This document shows, in pieces, positions 26,800-35,330 of a stretch of 64,000 bases of DNA (its first letter is position 1; each line of letters opens with the position of its first letter). Made by a program: the position numbers and the translations under genes. The stretch is taken from positions 124,001 through 188,000 of the forward strand of contig CAXXMM010000006.1 in NCBI GenBank assembly GCA_963676385.2, read 5' to 3'. The notes beneath the pieces were generated by a model, which had not been told where the DNA came from, did no database searches, and saw only the letters and a program-made list of their open reading frames with translations. This stretch comes from UBA1422 sp963676385. GTDB lineage: Bacteria > Bacillota > Clostridia > Peptostreptococcales > Anaerovoracaceae.

Positions 26800-28515
26800 A
26801 TGCTGCACAAACCCATCGATTATCAGCAAAACCTTCCTTTTTCGATTTGTTTTTCCAATGTTCGGGAAGAGGTAAGCCATTTTCATAAGGAGGTGGAGAT
26901 TATTTTGCTCCTCCGTGGGCGCATTTCCTGTCAGGTATATCATATGGATTACCAATTGGAACCGGGAGAGATGATGATCTCCGATGTGGAAGATCTTCAT
27001 CGAATTCATGATGGGTCTAATGACGCCTTGATGCTTCAACTCCACATTGATACTCGCCGATTTGAAGAAATGTATCCAAACATCAGTTATATGTTTTTTG
27101 TTTGCGAAGATCCGGCAACTTCCACCGAAATGGACGAGGCTTTGCGAGACAAACAATGGCTATTGAAAACCCAGATAGCAAAATTAGCCCTTGATTATAT
27201 GGGCAATCCCAGCGACTTTGTACTGCACACTGATAACATTAACGGCATCCTTTCCACTTTGGTCACCCACTTCCGTGGATTTTACATAGAGGACTACCAA
27301 TATCGAATGGTTCGGCAAAATGCCAGCGAGTTGGATCTTGATCGAATGTCTAGAATCACCAGATATCTTCTGACCCATTACGAAAAGAAAGTCACTTTGG
27401 AAGATGTGGCAGAAACAGAACATTTAAACCCCTATTATGTATCCCATCTTATTAAAAAAACCTTAGGGTTTCACTTTCAAAGCTTTCTCAACGGAATCCG
27501 TTTGGAGTTTGCAGAAAAGAAGCTTTTATTTACAGATCAAAATCTGACACAGATTGCCCAACAGTGCGGGTTTTCTTCTCTTAATTATTTTAATAAATGT
27601 TTTGCTTCCTGGTATGGCATGACACCGGCACAATATAGAAAATCTATCCCATCTCCAGTACATGCAGTAGGTCAGGCTTTTCATCAGGCAGAAGGATTGG
27701 AATTGCTCAGTGGATTTCTCAGCCCCGACACCACCTTGACAAAACTGGAGTTTTCCCCCTCTTTTTCCAAAGAATCACCCCAAGAAGCATCCCCTGTCCC
27801 CTCCCCCACTATTTTGTTGCGTTCTTTGGAGGATATAATGCGAATGGGGTACTATGGTGACCGGATACTCACCCTTCGGCCTGCGGCCATGGTTGTACAC
27901 GATCGACTTCTAACCCCCACCAACCAATCCGTCTTAGCAACGTTCCACATTCCAGTTGGTAACACAACAACGCCGGAAGAGGATGGCAAAAACCCTATTC
28001 TGGGGAACACTGCCTCAGCCCTATTTTTTCTTCTACAGGAAAAGCCCAAACCCATTCCAATGTTTGGGTCAACATATTGTCTATTTACTAAAGAAGGATT
28101 GGCAACCCCTCTTTACACGGCATATTTGATTTTATCTCAATTGCCTGGAGACACATTCACATCCAACGGACAAATGATTCAAGCTCAAACCAAGGATCGC
28201 ATGGTCATCATTTTATATAATCCTGCCCCCACAGCCATTCTTAATGTAAGTATGAAAACAAAAAATCTTCCGGCCCAATTTGTTTTGACGAAAAAACAAA
28301 TTTCGGAAGAAAACAATTGTTTCCATGTGATGGAGCAATTAGGGAATCCCTCTTCCCTGCCCATGGAGTTAACCAGAGAAATTGATTTGTCCCATATCGG
28401 CGTCCCCCACTTTTCCATGGTTCGTCCTGCCCAAACTCCTATTCTTGATTATATCATCTATCCACAGCAAGTGACGATTTTGGAAATTCGATTGCCTGAT
28501 GGGCATCACGCTTAG
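26800..28515 (+). CDS. AraC-family regulator with N-terminal cupin and C-terminal GH39-like domain
   Basis: The 571-residue regulator has three parts. Residues ~1-130 form a cupin (sugar or metabolite sensing: HFHKEVEIILLLRGRISCQV, YQLEPGEMMISDVEDLH). Residues ~155-275 form the AraC double helix-turn-helix (VTLEDVAETEHLNPYYVSHLIKKTLG, then LTQIAQQCGFSSLNYFNKCFASWYGMTPAQYR). The last ~230 residues resemble the C-terminal beta-sandwich of GH39 beta-xylosidases (LFTKEGLATPLYTAYLILSQLPGDT) without a catalytic barrel. Start at 26800 has AAGGAGAAAATA. Its end overlaps pgeF by 4 bases on the other strand. The effector is unknown. Confidence 0.85.
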   Translation: MLHKPIDYQQNLPFSICFSNVREEVSHFHKEVEIILLLRGRISCQVYHMDYQLEPGEMMISDVEDLHRIHDGSNDALMLQLHIDTRRFEEMYPNISYMFFVCEDPATSTEMDEALRDKQWLLKTQIAKLALDYMGNPSDFVLHTDNINGILSTLVTHFRGFYIEDYQYRMVRQNASELDLDRMSRITRYLLTHYEKKVTLEDVAETEHLNPYYVSHLIKKTLGFHFQSFLNGIRLEFAEKKLLFTDQNLTQIAQQCGFSSLNYFNKCFASWYGMTPAQYRKSIPSPVHAVGQAFHQAEGLELLSGFLSPDTTLTKLEFSPSFSKESPQEASPVPSPTILLRSLEDIMRMGYYGDRILTLRPAAMVVHDRLLTPTNQSVLATFHIPVGNTTTPEEDGKNPILGNTASALFFLLQEKPKPIPMFGSTYCLFTKEGLATPLYTAYLILSQLPGDTFTSNGQMIQAQTKDRMVIILYNPAPTAILNVSMKTKNLPAQFVLTKKQISEENNCFHVMEQLGNPSSLPMELTREIDLSHIGVPHFSMVRPAQTPILDYIIYPQQVTILEIRLPDGHHA

Positions 28516-29333
28516 CAAAGCACCAAAAAAGCAGCCATACTGCCGCGGCGATTTCCGTCTCTTCGATGAGAAAAAAACAGGTCTGAATTGGTGTAAGTGC
28601 AAAGATTTGCCGTAAATATGTGGTGGCTGGGTATCCCTGCCCTTCGAAACAGCAGTTCATTGGTGTAAGGCAAATCCAACAAATACTTTTCGTGGAGCTG
28701 TGGATTCAAAACCTCTTTTGCATCGTTTCTTCCCAACAGTACCTCAAAGGCATCTGCCACATCACTGCCCACCTCAAAAACCTCTCTCCCAATTCCAGGT
28801 CCAATACCTATCAAAACCTCTTCCCGCTTGGTGCCAAACACAGCTTCCATTTTTTCCAAAGTTCGAATGCCGATTTCCTGTTGAGTCCCCCGCCAACCGG
28901 AGTGGGCCAGACCGATGGCTTTTTTAATGGGATCAAGAAAATACAGAGGCAAGCAATCTCCATGAAGGGTAGTCAATGTCACATTTTTTTCGTTGGTAAT
29001 CATGGCATCAAAAGGTTCCGGGTCCTTGGGCAAAAGAATCCCTTTTCCTCTGTCCGCTGCCGTTACCGTTTTTACCTTATCTGTATGGGCCTGCCACACA
29101 GAAGTCATTGTTGACAAAGAGGTTTCCAGTGCCATGGCCATCCGCCTGTAGTTTTCCCGGACATGCTCCTTCGAATCCCCCATGGCAAATGACAGATTCA
29201 TGGTTGCATACTCATAAGCACTAACGCCACCTTGCCGGGTGGAAAAACCATGACCTATAAGTTTGGTTTCGACAAAGGCTGGGAAAGCAAAAAACGGCAC
29301 ATCTTCACGACAATTCAGAATCATCCCCTTCAT
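28512..29333 (-). CDS. pgeF: Polyphenol oxidase/laccase-domain protein (PgeF/YfiH family)
   Basis: The 273-residue protein belongs to the YfiH family, described as a purine nucleosidase/peptidoglycan-editing factor with a Cys-His copper- or zinc-like site. Motifs are GHGFSTRQGGVSAYEYATMNLSF, TTLHGDCLPLYFLDP, IGLAHSGWRGTQQ and FSHRRDGNRRGSMAAFL, including the conserved CxPL and H-GWRG. Start at 29333 has AAGGAGA; the first 29 bases overlap the DUF3343 gene. Function in this organism is not shown by context. Confidence 0.88.
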   Translation of the reverse strand: MKGMILNCREDVPFFAFPAFVETKLIGHGFSTRQGGVSAYEYATMNLSFAMGDSKEHVRENYRRMAMALETSLSTMTSVWQAHTDKVKTVTAADRGKGILLPKDPEPFDAMITNEKNVTLTTLHGDCLPLYFLDPIKKAIGLAHSGWRGTQQEIGIRTLEKMEAVFGTKREEVLIGIGPGIGREVFEVGSDVADAFEVLLGRNDAKEVLNPQLHEKYLLDLPYTNELLFRRAGIPSHHIFTANLCTYTNSDLFFSHRRDGNRRGSMAAFLVLC

Positions 29334-29577
29334 GAGTATTCTCCTTTACATCCGTTTCAGTGGATACTATTTCTAAGCGGCAGGAAATCTGATTTTGGTT
29401 CAGCAAAATGCCAATCTCCTCAAGATGCTCCGGTATAAAACGTAATGCAATGCCACAGTCAGTGGAAAACTGTCTTGGCACCGGCATCAAGGCTACCTGA
29501 AATTTTGTTCGTGCCAGCCTCTCAGCCACAATGGCATCATGGGCATTTTGAAACAGCACAACCCCATATATGCTCAT
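29305..29577 (-). CDS. DUF3343 protein, putative Se/S-carrier-like
   Basis: The 90-residue cytoplasmic protein matches the DUF3343 family (YGVVLFQNAHDAIVAERLARTKFQVALMPVPRQFSTDCGIALRF), which has a conserved STDCGIALRF with a single cysteine. In this family the cysteine has been suggested to carry sulfur or selenium; I did not verify that. It lies 4 bases after pcrA and overlaps pgeF by 29 bases. Nothing selenium-related (selA/B/C/D) is visible in the window. Confidence 0.7.
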   Translation of the reverse strand: MSIYGVVLFQNAHDAIVAERLARTKFQVALMPVPRQFSTDCGIALRFIPEHLEEIGILLNQNQISCRLEIVSTETDVKENTHEGDDSELS

Positions 29578-29581
29578 ATCT

Positions 29582-31786
29582 CTACTCTTTCACCTTTGTC
29601 AGAGGCGCAATATCCGCCGCCAATTTCTTTTTTCCTTCTCGATCAAACATGACCGTAACAACGTTCCCTTCCGATTCCAACACCAACCCCGGACCAAACT
29701 TACCATGGGTAACTTTGTCTCCCTTGGAAAAAGTCTCCTTTGGTGTTAGCTGTTGGTGGGTTTCCCTCTTGGCCATTTCCAGTCGGTCAAAGGGGCGGAA
29801 CGGCGGGATTTTGGCATAGCCATCCAAGCCGGCTTTTTCCCCGATCCGCACATCTGCAGCCTTTCGGTAAACCCCATCCCCCTCCAAGAGTTTGGGATTT
29901 AATTCCCGAAGGAACTGGGATTCTCTGGTGTAATCCCCTTTTCCGTACATGGTCCGGTATGCAGCGCTAGTGAGAAAAAGTCGTTCCTTGGCCCGAGTCA
30001 TACCCACATAGCAAAGACGTCTTTCTTCTTCCAACCCATCCCGTTCCATGGAACGCCATCCGGGAAACAACCCGTCTTCCATACCGGGCATAAACACCAT
30101 GGGAAATTCCAATCCTTTGGCACTGTGGAGGGTCATAAGCACCACCGCATTTTCATTGGAATCATGATTATCCACATCGGACATCAACGTGACTTTCTCT
30201 AAAAATTCCGTCAGGGATCCACTGCCCTGCTGTTCAAATTCGTAGATGACCGATTTGAATTCCATAAGATTTTCTATCCTACCATCGGCCTCCACTGTGT
30301 TGGCTTGTTCCAATGCGGTCATGTATCCGGATCCAACAAGAAGGCCGCTATACATGTCCGAAATTCGCAGATTTTCCTTTTCCCCATGATAATGATTCAA
30401 CAATTCCACCAATCCGTTTACCGCCAAACCCGCCTTGGTGGAAAGACTGGCCATCACTTCAGTATCCATTAATACACGGAACAAAGATTCATTGCGCACC
30501 TGAGCCAATGTGCGAAGTTTTTCGACGGTTTTTTCCCCAATGCCTCGCTTGGGTTCGTTGATAATCCGGGACAACGCCAAATCGTCATCCGGATTGAGCA
30601 CCAATCTCAAATAAGCCATCAAATCCTTGATTTCTTTTCTTTCATAGTATCGTGTCCCTCCGATGACCCGGTAAGGGATGTCTCGGGCAGACAAAGCCTC
30701 TTCAAAGGTTCTTGATTGGGCATTGGTTCGATATAGAACAGCAAAATCTTTGTATTTTCGCTCTTTGGTTTTTAACCGATCAATTTCCTGGGCAATATAA
30801 CGGGCTTCGTCTTTTTCATCTTCACAACGGGAGTAGACGATTTTGTCCCCGGCATCCTTTTTTGTCCAAAGTTTTTTTGACTTCCGCTGTTTGTTGTTTT
30901 CAATCACCGAATGGGCTCCATCCAAAATATTGGCTGTGGACCGATAATTTTCTTCCAGTTTTACAACTTTTGCACCTTTGAAGTCCTTTTCGAAGTTGAG
31001 AATATTGGTGATATCGGCTCCTCTCCATTGGTAGATGCACTGGTCGTCATCCCCTACCACGCAAAGATTCTGATGTTCTTCTGCCAGCATCTTGATAAAT
31101 CTGTACTGGGTTCGGTTGGTGTCCTGATATTCATCCACCATGATATATTGAAAGCGCCGGCGATATTTTTCCAAAATGGCTTCGTCGGCGTCAAACATCC
31201 GTACTGTATTCAAAAGCAAATCATCAAAGTCCATGGCGTTGTTCTTTTTGAGAATACGCTGATAGTCCTTGTACACCTTATAGATTACTTCTGTTTTAAA
31301 GTCCTGTCCAAAACTGGCAATATACCCTTCCGGATCCAGTTCCTTTTCTTTGCAGTCGCTGATAATGGAAAGCAACATTTGAACAGGAAATTTCTTGTCG
31401 TCGATTTGGTGCTCCTTGATAATGGCTTTCACCACCGCCTTTTGGTCAACCGGATCATACACAGAAAAATCCTGAGCATAGCCTAAAACGCCGACATCTT
31501 GCCGGAGCATGCGAAGGCAGGCTGCGTGAAAGGTCATAATCCACATGGGGACCGGACCGCCAAGCAAGTCTTCTACCCGGTCTCTCATTTCTCCTGCCGC
31601 CTTATTGGTGAAGGTTACCGCCAAAATAGTTCTGGGATCTACGGCTTTTTCCCTTACCAAATAGGCAATCCGGTGAGTCATAGTGCTGGTTTTACCGCTT
31701 CCGGCTCCTGCCAAAATCAACAATGGGCCTTGGGTATGCATAGCAGCTTCCCGCTGCTGGGGGTTCAAAAAATCTAAATTACTCAT
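29582..31786 (-). CDS. pcrA: ATP-dependent DNA helicase PcrA/UvrD
   Basis: The 734-residue superfamily 1A 3'-5' helicase shows all motifs in order: LNPQQREAAMHTQGPLLILAGAGSGKT (Q motif and Walker A), TFTNKAAGEMRDR (Ia), IMVDEYQDTN (II), VGDDDQCIYQWRGA (III), YRTNAQSRTFEEAL (IV), VVLMTLHSAKGLEFPMVF (V), RRLCYVGMTRA (VI). A Tudor-like C-terminal domain (FSKGDKVTHGKFGPGLVLE) completes it. Length is normal for PcrA. Start ATG at 31784-31786 has only a weak ribosome site. Confidence 0.96.
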   Translation of the reverse strand: MSNLDFLNPQQREAAMHTQGPLLILAGAGSGKTSTMTHRIAYLVREKAVDPRTILAVTFTNKAAGEMRDRVEDLLGGPVPMWIMTFHAACLRMLRQDVGVLGYAQDFSVYDPVDQKAVVKAIIKEHQIDDKKFPVQMLLSIISDCKEKELDPEGYIASFGQDFKTEVIYKVYKDYQRILKKNNAMDFDDLLLNTVRMFDADEAILEKYRRRFQYIMVDEYQDTNRTQYRFIKMLAEEHQNLCVVGDDDQCIYQWRGADITNILNFEKDFKGAKVVKLEENYRSTANILDGAHSVIENNKQRKSKKLWTKKDAGDKIVYSRCEDEKDEARYIAQEIDRLKTKERKYKDFAVLYRTNAQSRTFEEALSARDIPYRVIGGTRYYERKEIKDLMAYLRLVLNPDDDLALSRIINEPKRGIGEKTVEKLRTLAQVRNESLFRVLMDTEVMASLSTKAGLAVNGLVELLNHYHGEKENLRISDMYSGLLVGSGYMTALEQANTVEADGRIENLMEFKSVIYEFEQQGSGSLTEFLEKVTLMSDVDNHDSNENAVVLMTLHSAKGLEFPMVFMPGMEDGLFPGWRSMERDGLEEERRLCYVGMTRAKERLFLTSAAYRTMYGKGDYTRESQFLRELNPKLLEGDGVYRKAADVRIGEKAGLDGYAKIPPFRPFDRLEMAKRETHQQLTPKETFSKGDKVTHGKFGPGLVLESEGNVVTVMFDREGKKKLAADIAPLTKVKE

Positions 31787-31831
31787 GGTTTCATTTTACC
31801 ATATAATATGGCATTGCAGTAGTCGATGTGA

Positions 31832-31837
31832 TATAAT
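31832..31837 (+). promoter_or_regulatory. Extended -10 element before the NifU-like gene
   Basis: TATAAT at 31832-31837 is preceded by TG at the extended position (TGATATAAT) and has no clear -35. It lies about 39 bases before the ATG at 31876. Confidence 0.45.
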
Positions 31838-31875
31838 TTTTCTAGAAAACGCAAACCAAAGAGAGGAGTTCGTCA

Positions 31876-32568
31876 ATGAATTATTCAGCGGAAGTAGAAG
31901 AAATGTGTTTCGTCCGGAAGGGCGTCGATCACGGTCCTGCTCCCATTCCTGAGGAAGGGAAATGGGTACAGGCCAAGGAAATAACCGATATCAGCGGTTT
32001 AACTCACGGCGTGGGAGGCTGCGCCCCCCACCAAGGTGCTTGCAAGCTAACCTTGAATATCAAGGATGGGATCATTCAGGAAGCTTTGGTTGAAACCATC
32101 GGTTGCAGCGGTATGACTCATTCTGCAGCCATGGCGTCGGAAATTTTGCCCGGCAAAACCATTCTTGAAGCGTTGAATACAGATTTGGTCTGCGATGCCA
32201 TTAACGTGGCAATGCGAGAACTGTTTTTGCAAATTGTTTACGGCCGCAGCCAAACCGCCTTCTCAGAAGGAGGGCTACCGGTTGGCGCAGGTTTGGAAGA
32301 CTTGGGCAAGACCGGCCGAAGTCAAATTGCCACCACCTACGGAACCACCCTCAAGGGAGCCCGATATATGGAAATCGCCGAGGGTTACGTCCTTCGTCTG
32401 GGGCTGGATGGGAATGATGAAATTATTGGATATGAATACGTGAATCTGGGAAAGATGATGTCTTCCATCAAAAAAGGAGTGGAACCGGCAAAAGCCCTTG
32501 CCGATGCCACTGGTCATTACGGCCGTTTTGAAGAAGCAGTGAAAACCATTGATCCCAGAAAAGAATAA
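31876..32568 (+). CDS. NifU/IscU-like iron-sulfur cluster scaffold
   Basis: The 230-residue protein resembles iron-sulfur cluster scaffold proteins of the NifU/IscU fold (LTHGVGGCAPHQGACKLTLNIKDGIIQEALVETIGCSGMTHSAAMA). Candidate ligands are the cysteines in GCAPHQGAC, IGCSG and DLVCDA. It is longer than a minimal IscU (~125-150) with an extra C-terminal part (YVLRLGLDGNDEIIGYEYVNL). It stands next to the GGGtGRT gene, the same pairing as in other Clostridia, and precedes it by 16 bases. The start ATG follows GAGAGGAGT. Confidence 0.72.
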   Translation: MNYSAEVEEMCFVRKGVDHGPAPIPEEGKWVQAKEITDISGLTHGVGGCAPHQGACKLTLNIKDGIIQEALVETIGCSGMTHSAAMASEILPGKTILEALNTDLVCDAINVAMRELFLQIVYGRSQTAFSEGGLPVGAGLEDLGKTGRSQIATTYGTTLKGARYMEIAEGYVLRLGLDGNDEIIGYEYVNLGKMMSSIKKGVEPAKALADATGHYGRFEEAVKTIDPRKE

Positions 32569-32584
32569 GAAAGGAGGAACAGGA

Positions 32585-33586
32585 ATGGCTTTGTTTGAAG
32601 GTTACGATAGAAGAATAGAAAAGGTCAACGGCGTGCTGTCCCAGTACGGCATCCAGTCCCTCCATGAGGCGGAGGCCATCTGCAACGAGAAGGGAATCTG
32701 TCCCGGAGAAATCGTCCGGGATGTTCAGCGAATTGCATTTGAAAACGCCTGTTGGGCATATACTGCCGGTGCTGCCATCGCCATCAAAAAAGGATATGCC
32801 AATGCAGCGGAAGCTGCAGAGTTATTGGGTATAGGCTTACAGGCATTTTGTGTGCCCGGGTCTGTGGCAGAAGAACGAAAAGTAGGCATTGGCCACGGCA
32901 ATCTTGGGGCTATGCTTCTGCGAGAAGAGTCGGAGTGCTTTTGTTTCCTCGCCGGACATGAATCCTTTGCCGCCGCAGAAGGGGCCATTGGCATTGCGAA
33001 AAATGCCAACCGAGCCAGAACCAAACCGCTTCGGGTAGTTCTCAATGGCCTGGGAAAAGATGCTGCATATATCATTTCCAGAATGAATGGATTCACCTAT
33101 GTTCAAACTCAGTTTGATTATGCCACCAGCGAATTAAAAACCATAAGAGAAGTACCCTTTTCCAAGGGGGAACGAAGCGAAATCCGTTGTTACGGAGCCG
33201 ATGATGTTCGAGAAGGGGTTGCCATTATGCATCACGAGAATGTGGGAATCTCCATCACCGGAAATTCTACCAATCCTACCCGCTTCCAGCATCCGGTTGC
33301 AGGCACCTACAAAAAAGAATGCACCTTGCTGGGCAAAAAATATTTCTCCGTCGCCTCCGGTGGGGGCACCGGCAGAACCCTGCATCCTGATAATATGGCG
33401 GCAGGTCCCGCTTCCTATGGCATGACCGATACCATGGGAAGAATGCATTCAGATGCTCAATTTGCCGGTTCTTCTTCCGTTCCGGCCCATGTGGAAATGA
33501 TGGGTTATATCGGAATGGGGAACAACCCCATGGTGGGAGCCACGGTAGCGGTCGCCGTTGCCCTGGAAGAGGCATTAAAAAAATAG
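32585..33586 (+). CDS. GGGtGRT family protein
   Basis: The 333-residue protein carries the family-defining GGGTGRT motif (SVASGGGTGRTLHPDNMA), after which the family is named. Its reaction is unknown. Other conserved stretches are IGHGNLGAMLLREESECFCFLAGHESFAAAEGAIGIAKNANR and YIGMGNNPMVGATVAVAVALEEAL, so it may bind a nucleotide or cofactor. Start at 32585 has AGGAGG 7 bases upstream. A strong terminator follows. The pairing with the NifU-like gene suggests a cluster-related job. Confidence 0.8.
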   Translation: MALFEGYDRRIEKVNGVLSQYGIQSLHEAEAICNEKGICPGEIVRDVQRIAFENACWAYTAGAAIAIKKGYANAAEAAELLGIGLQAFCVPGSVAEERKVGIGHGNLGAMLLREESECFCFLAGHESFAAAEGAIGIAKNANRARTKPLRVVLNGLGKDAAYIISRMNGFTYVQTQFDYATSELKTIREVPFSKGERSEIRCYGADDVREGVAIMHHENVGISITGNSTNPTRFQHPVAGTYKKECTLLGKKYFSVASGGGTGRTLHPDNMAAGPASYGMTDTMGRMHSDAQFAGSSSVPAHVEMMGYIGMGNNPMVGATVAVAVALEEALKK

Positions 33587-33619
33587 CCTCTATATTTTCT
33601 TAAAAGACATCGACACCTT

Positions 33620-33650
33620 AAAGGGGCATCCTGCAGGATGCCTCTTTTTA
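33620..33650 (+). terminator. Terminator after the GGGtGRT gene
   Basis: A 10-bp stem (AGGGGCATCC at 33622-33631 with GGATGCCTCT at 33636-33645, one G-U pair) has loop TGCA and a T run that ends near 33650. Confidence 0.9.
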
Positions 33651-33697
33651 TTTGCTGTGTTATTCAGAGATATATAAAGGTTTCTTGTAACAAGATA

Positions 33698-33726
33698 TTG
33701 ACACAGAAAAAAACTGGTGATATAGT
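33698..33726 (+). promoter_or_regulatory. Strong promoter of the aminotransferase-aldolase-kinase operon
   Basis: A perfect TTGACA (33698-33703) and TATAGT (33721-33726) are exactly 17 bases apart. Transcription should start near 33733, six bases before the palindrome at 33739-33756. Confidence 0.75.
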
Positions 33727-33738
33727 CAAGATAATTAA

Positions 33739-33756
33739 AGAGCGAGCGGTCGCTCT
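33739..33756 (+). promoter_or_regulatory. TetR-type operator palindrome
   Basis: AGAGCGAGCGGTCGCTCT is a near-perfect inverted repeat (7-bp arms AGAGCGA / TCGCTCT). It lies just downstream of the expected start site, in the operon whose last gene encodes a TetR regulator. Repression by that protein by blocking transcription is a fair guess. Confidence 0.6.
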
Positions 33757-33802
33757 ATCACCAAAGCTCCCTTGGAGCAGTATATTTATTATAGGAGAAA
33801 CC

Positions 33803-35278
33803 ATGGATACCAGATATGCAATTACCAATTATCCTGATGCTTCCAAAATCGATAAGCAATTGGATACATTAATTTCAAAACCCATTTACTCCGTAAAACC
33901 GGATGTATTAAGGACTTACGAAGAAGAATACTATGACAAGAAATGCGCCAAATCCAAGGCGATGATTCAGGATGCCAAAGAGGTCATTCCAGGTGGTGTG
34001 CAGCACAACCTTGCTTTTAACTATCCGTTTCCTCTTGTATTTACCAAGACAGACGGAGCCTATTTGTATGACATTGACGGCAATAAATATTACGACTTTC
34101 TACAGGCCGGAGGGCCCACCCTTCTGGGAAGCAATCCAAAAGAAGTGCGAGACAAGGTCATAGAATTGTTAAACGACTGCGGACCCTGTACCGGCTTATT
34201 TCACGAATATGAATATAAGCTGGCACAAAAGATTTCAGAGAGTATGGAATCCGTAGAGATGTTTCGAATGTTAGGCTCCGGTTCGGAAGCCTGTATGGCG
34301 GCAATCCGGGTTGCCCGTTTGGCCACCAAGAAAAAGAACATCATCAAAATGGGGGGGGCCTATCATGGATGGAGCGATCAGCTGGCTTACGGCATTCGAA
34401 TCCCCGGTTCAAAGTGGACCCAAGCCCATGGGGTACCTCGGTTTATTTTTAAACACACTCAAGAGTTTTTCCCCAATAATTTAGCGGATTTGGAGCGAAA
34501 ACTGAAGCGCAACAATCTTCATGGCGGTACCGCAGGGGTTTTCATTGAACCTCTCGGCCCTGAAAGCGGAACCACCCCTGTAGATCATGACTTTAACAAG
34601 GGAGTGGAAGCCCTCTGTCGACAATATGGTGCCCTTTTGATTTTTGACGAGGTGGTCACCGGATTTCGAATGGGGATGGGTGGCGCCCAAGGATACTTTG
34701 GTGTCAGCCCGGACTTGACGATTTTCGGCAAAGTCGTGGCGGGAGGATATCCCGGCGCAGGTGGGCTTGGCGGTAAAAAAGAATATATGAAATTTCTTTC
34801 TGCCGGTATTGCCGGCGGCCCTAAACAAAAGAAAGCTTTGGTGGGCGGAACCATGGCTGCAACACCAATTAGTTGTGTAGCCGGATACCATACCTTGTGC
34901 GAAATCGAAAGAACCAATGCTGCTCAAAGAGCAGGGCAAATGGGAGATCGATTAACTGCCGGATTGCAGAAACTCATAGAAAAATACGACCTTCCTTTTG
35001 TGGCCTTTAACCAGGGATCCATCTGTCATTTGGAGACTGTTGGGACCACACATTATTCTCTGAACTGGGCCAAACCCTGGACCATTCCTAAAGTCATTGA
35101 TGCAACTTCCATTCGCAAAAATGAAATGGAACATATGGGGGCAGCTTACATGGCAGAAGGAATCGTCACCTTGGCCGGCAGCAGACTATACACCAGTGCC
35201 GCCTATACCGAAGAAATGATTGATGACGTGCTACTTCGGTTTGAAAAAGTCTTCAAAAACGTGGCAAAATTAGATTAG
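33803..35278 (+). CDS. Class III PLP aminotransferase (glutamate-1-semialdehyde aminomutase-like)
   Basis: The 491-residue fold-type I PLP enzyme has VFTKTDGAYLYDIDGNKYYDFLQAGGPTLLG, the FGKVVAGGYPGAGGLGG region with the PLP lysine and FDEVVTGFRMG (PLP-ring aspartate). It is closest to GSA-aminomutase-like class III enzymes but has an extended N-terminus, and there are no tetrapyrrole genes nearby, so haem synthesis is unlikely. Its start (33803, ATG after ATAGGAGAAACC) opens the operon, followed by aldolase, kinase and transporter. I guess an aminotransferase acting in catabolism of an amino compound. Confidence 0.8.
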   Translation: MDTRYAITNYPDASKIDKQLDTLISKPIYSVKPDVLRTYEEEYYDKKCAKSKAMIQDAKEVIPGGVQHNLAFNYPFPLVFTKTDGAYLYDIDGNKYYDFLQAGGPTLLGSNPKEVRDKVIELLNDCGPCTGLFHEYEYKLAQKISESMESVEMFRMLGSGSEACMAAIRVARLATKKKNIIKMGGAYHGWSDQLAYGIRIPGSKWTQAHGVPRFIFKHTQEFFPNNLADLERKLKRNNLHGGTAGVFIEPLGPESGTTPVDHDFNKGVEALCRQYGALLIFDEVVTGFRMGMGGAQGYFGVSPDLTIFGKVVAGGYPGAGGLGGKKEYMKFLSAGIAGGPKQKKALVGGTMAATPISCVAGYHTLCEIERTNAAQRAGQMGDRLTAGLQKLIEKYDLPFVAFNQGSICHLETVGTTHYSLNWAKPWTIPKVIDATSIRKNEMEHMGAAYMAEGIVTLAGSRLYTSAAYTEEMIDDVLLRFEKVFKNVAKLD

Positions 35279-35330
35279 AAGCGTTTTCCTAACTGTGACA
35301 CGCCACAAAATAGAAAAGGAGCGTCAAAGA

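Noticed and set aside
33803..35278. Haem synthesis role for the aminotransferase
   Set aside because: No other tetrapyrrole genes; context is sugar-type catabolism.
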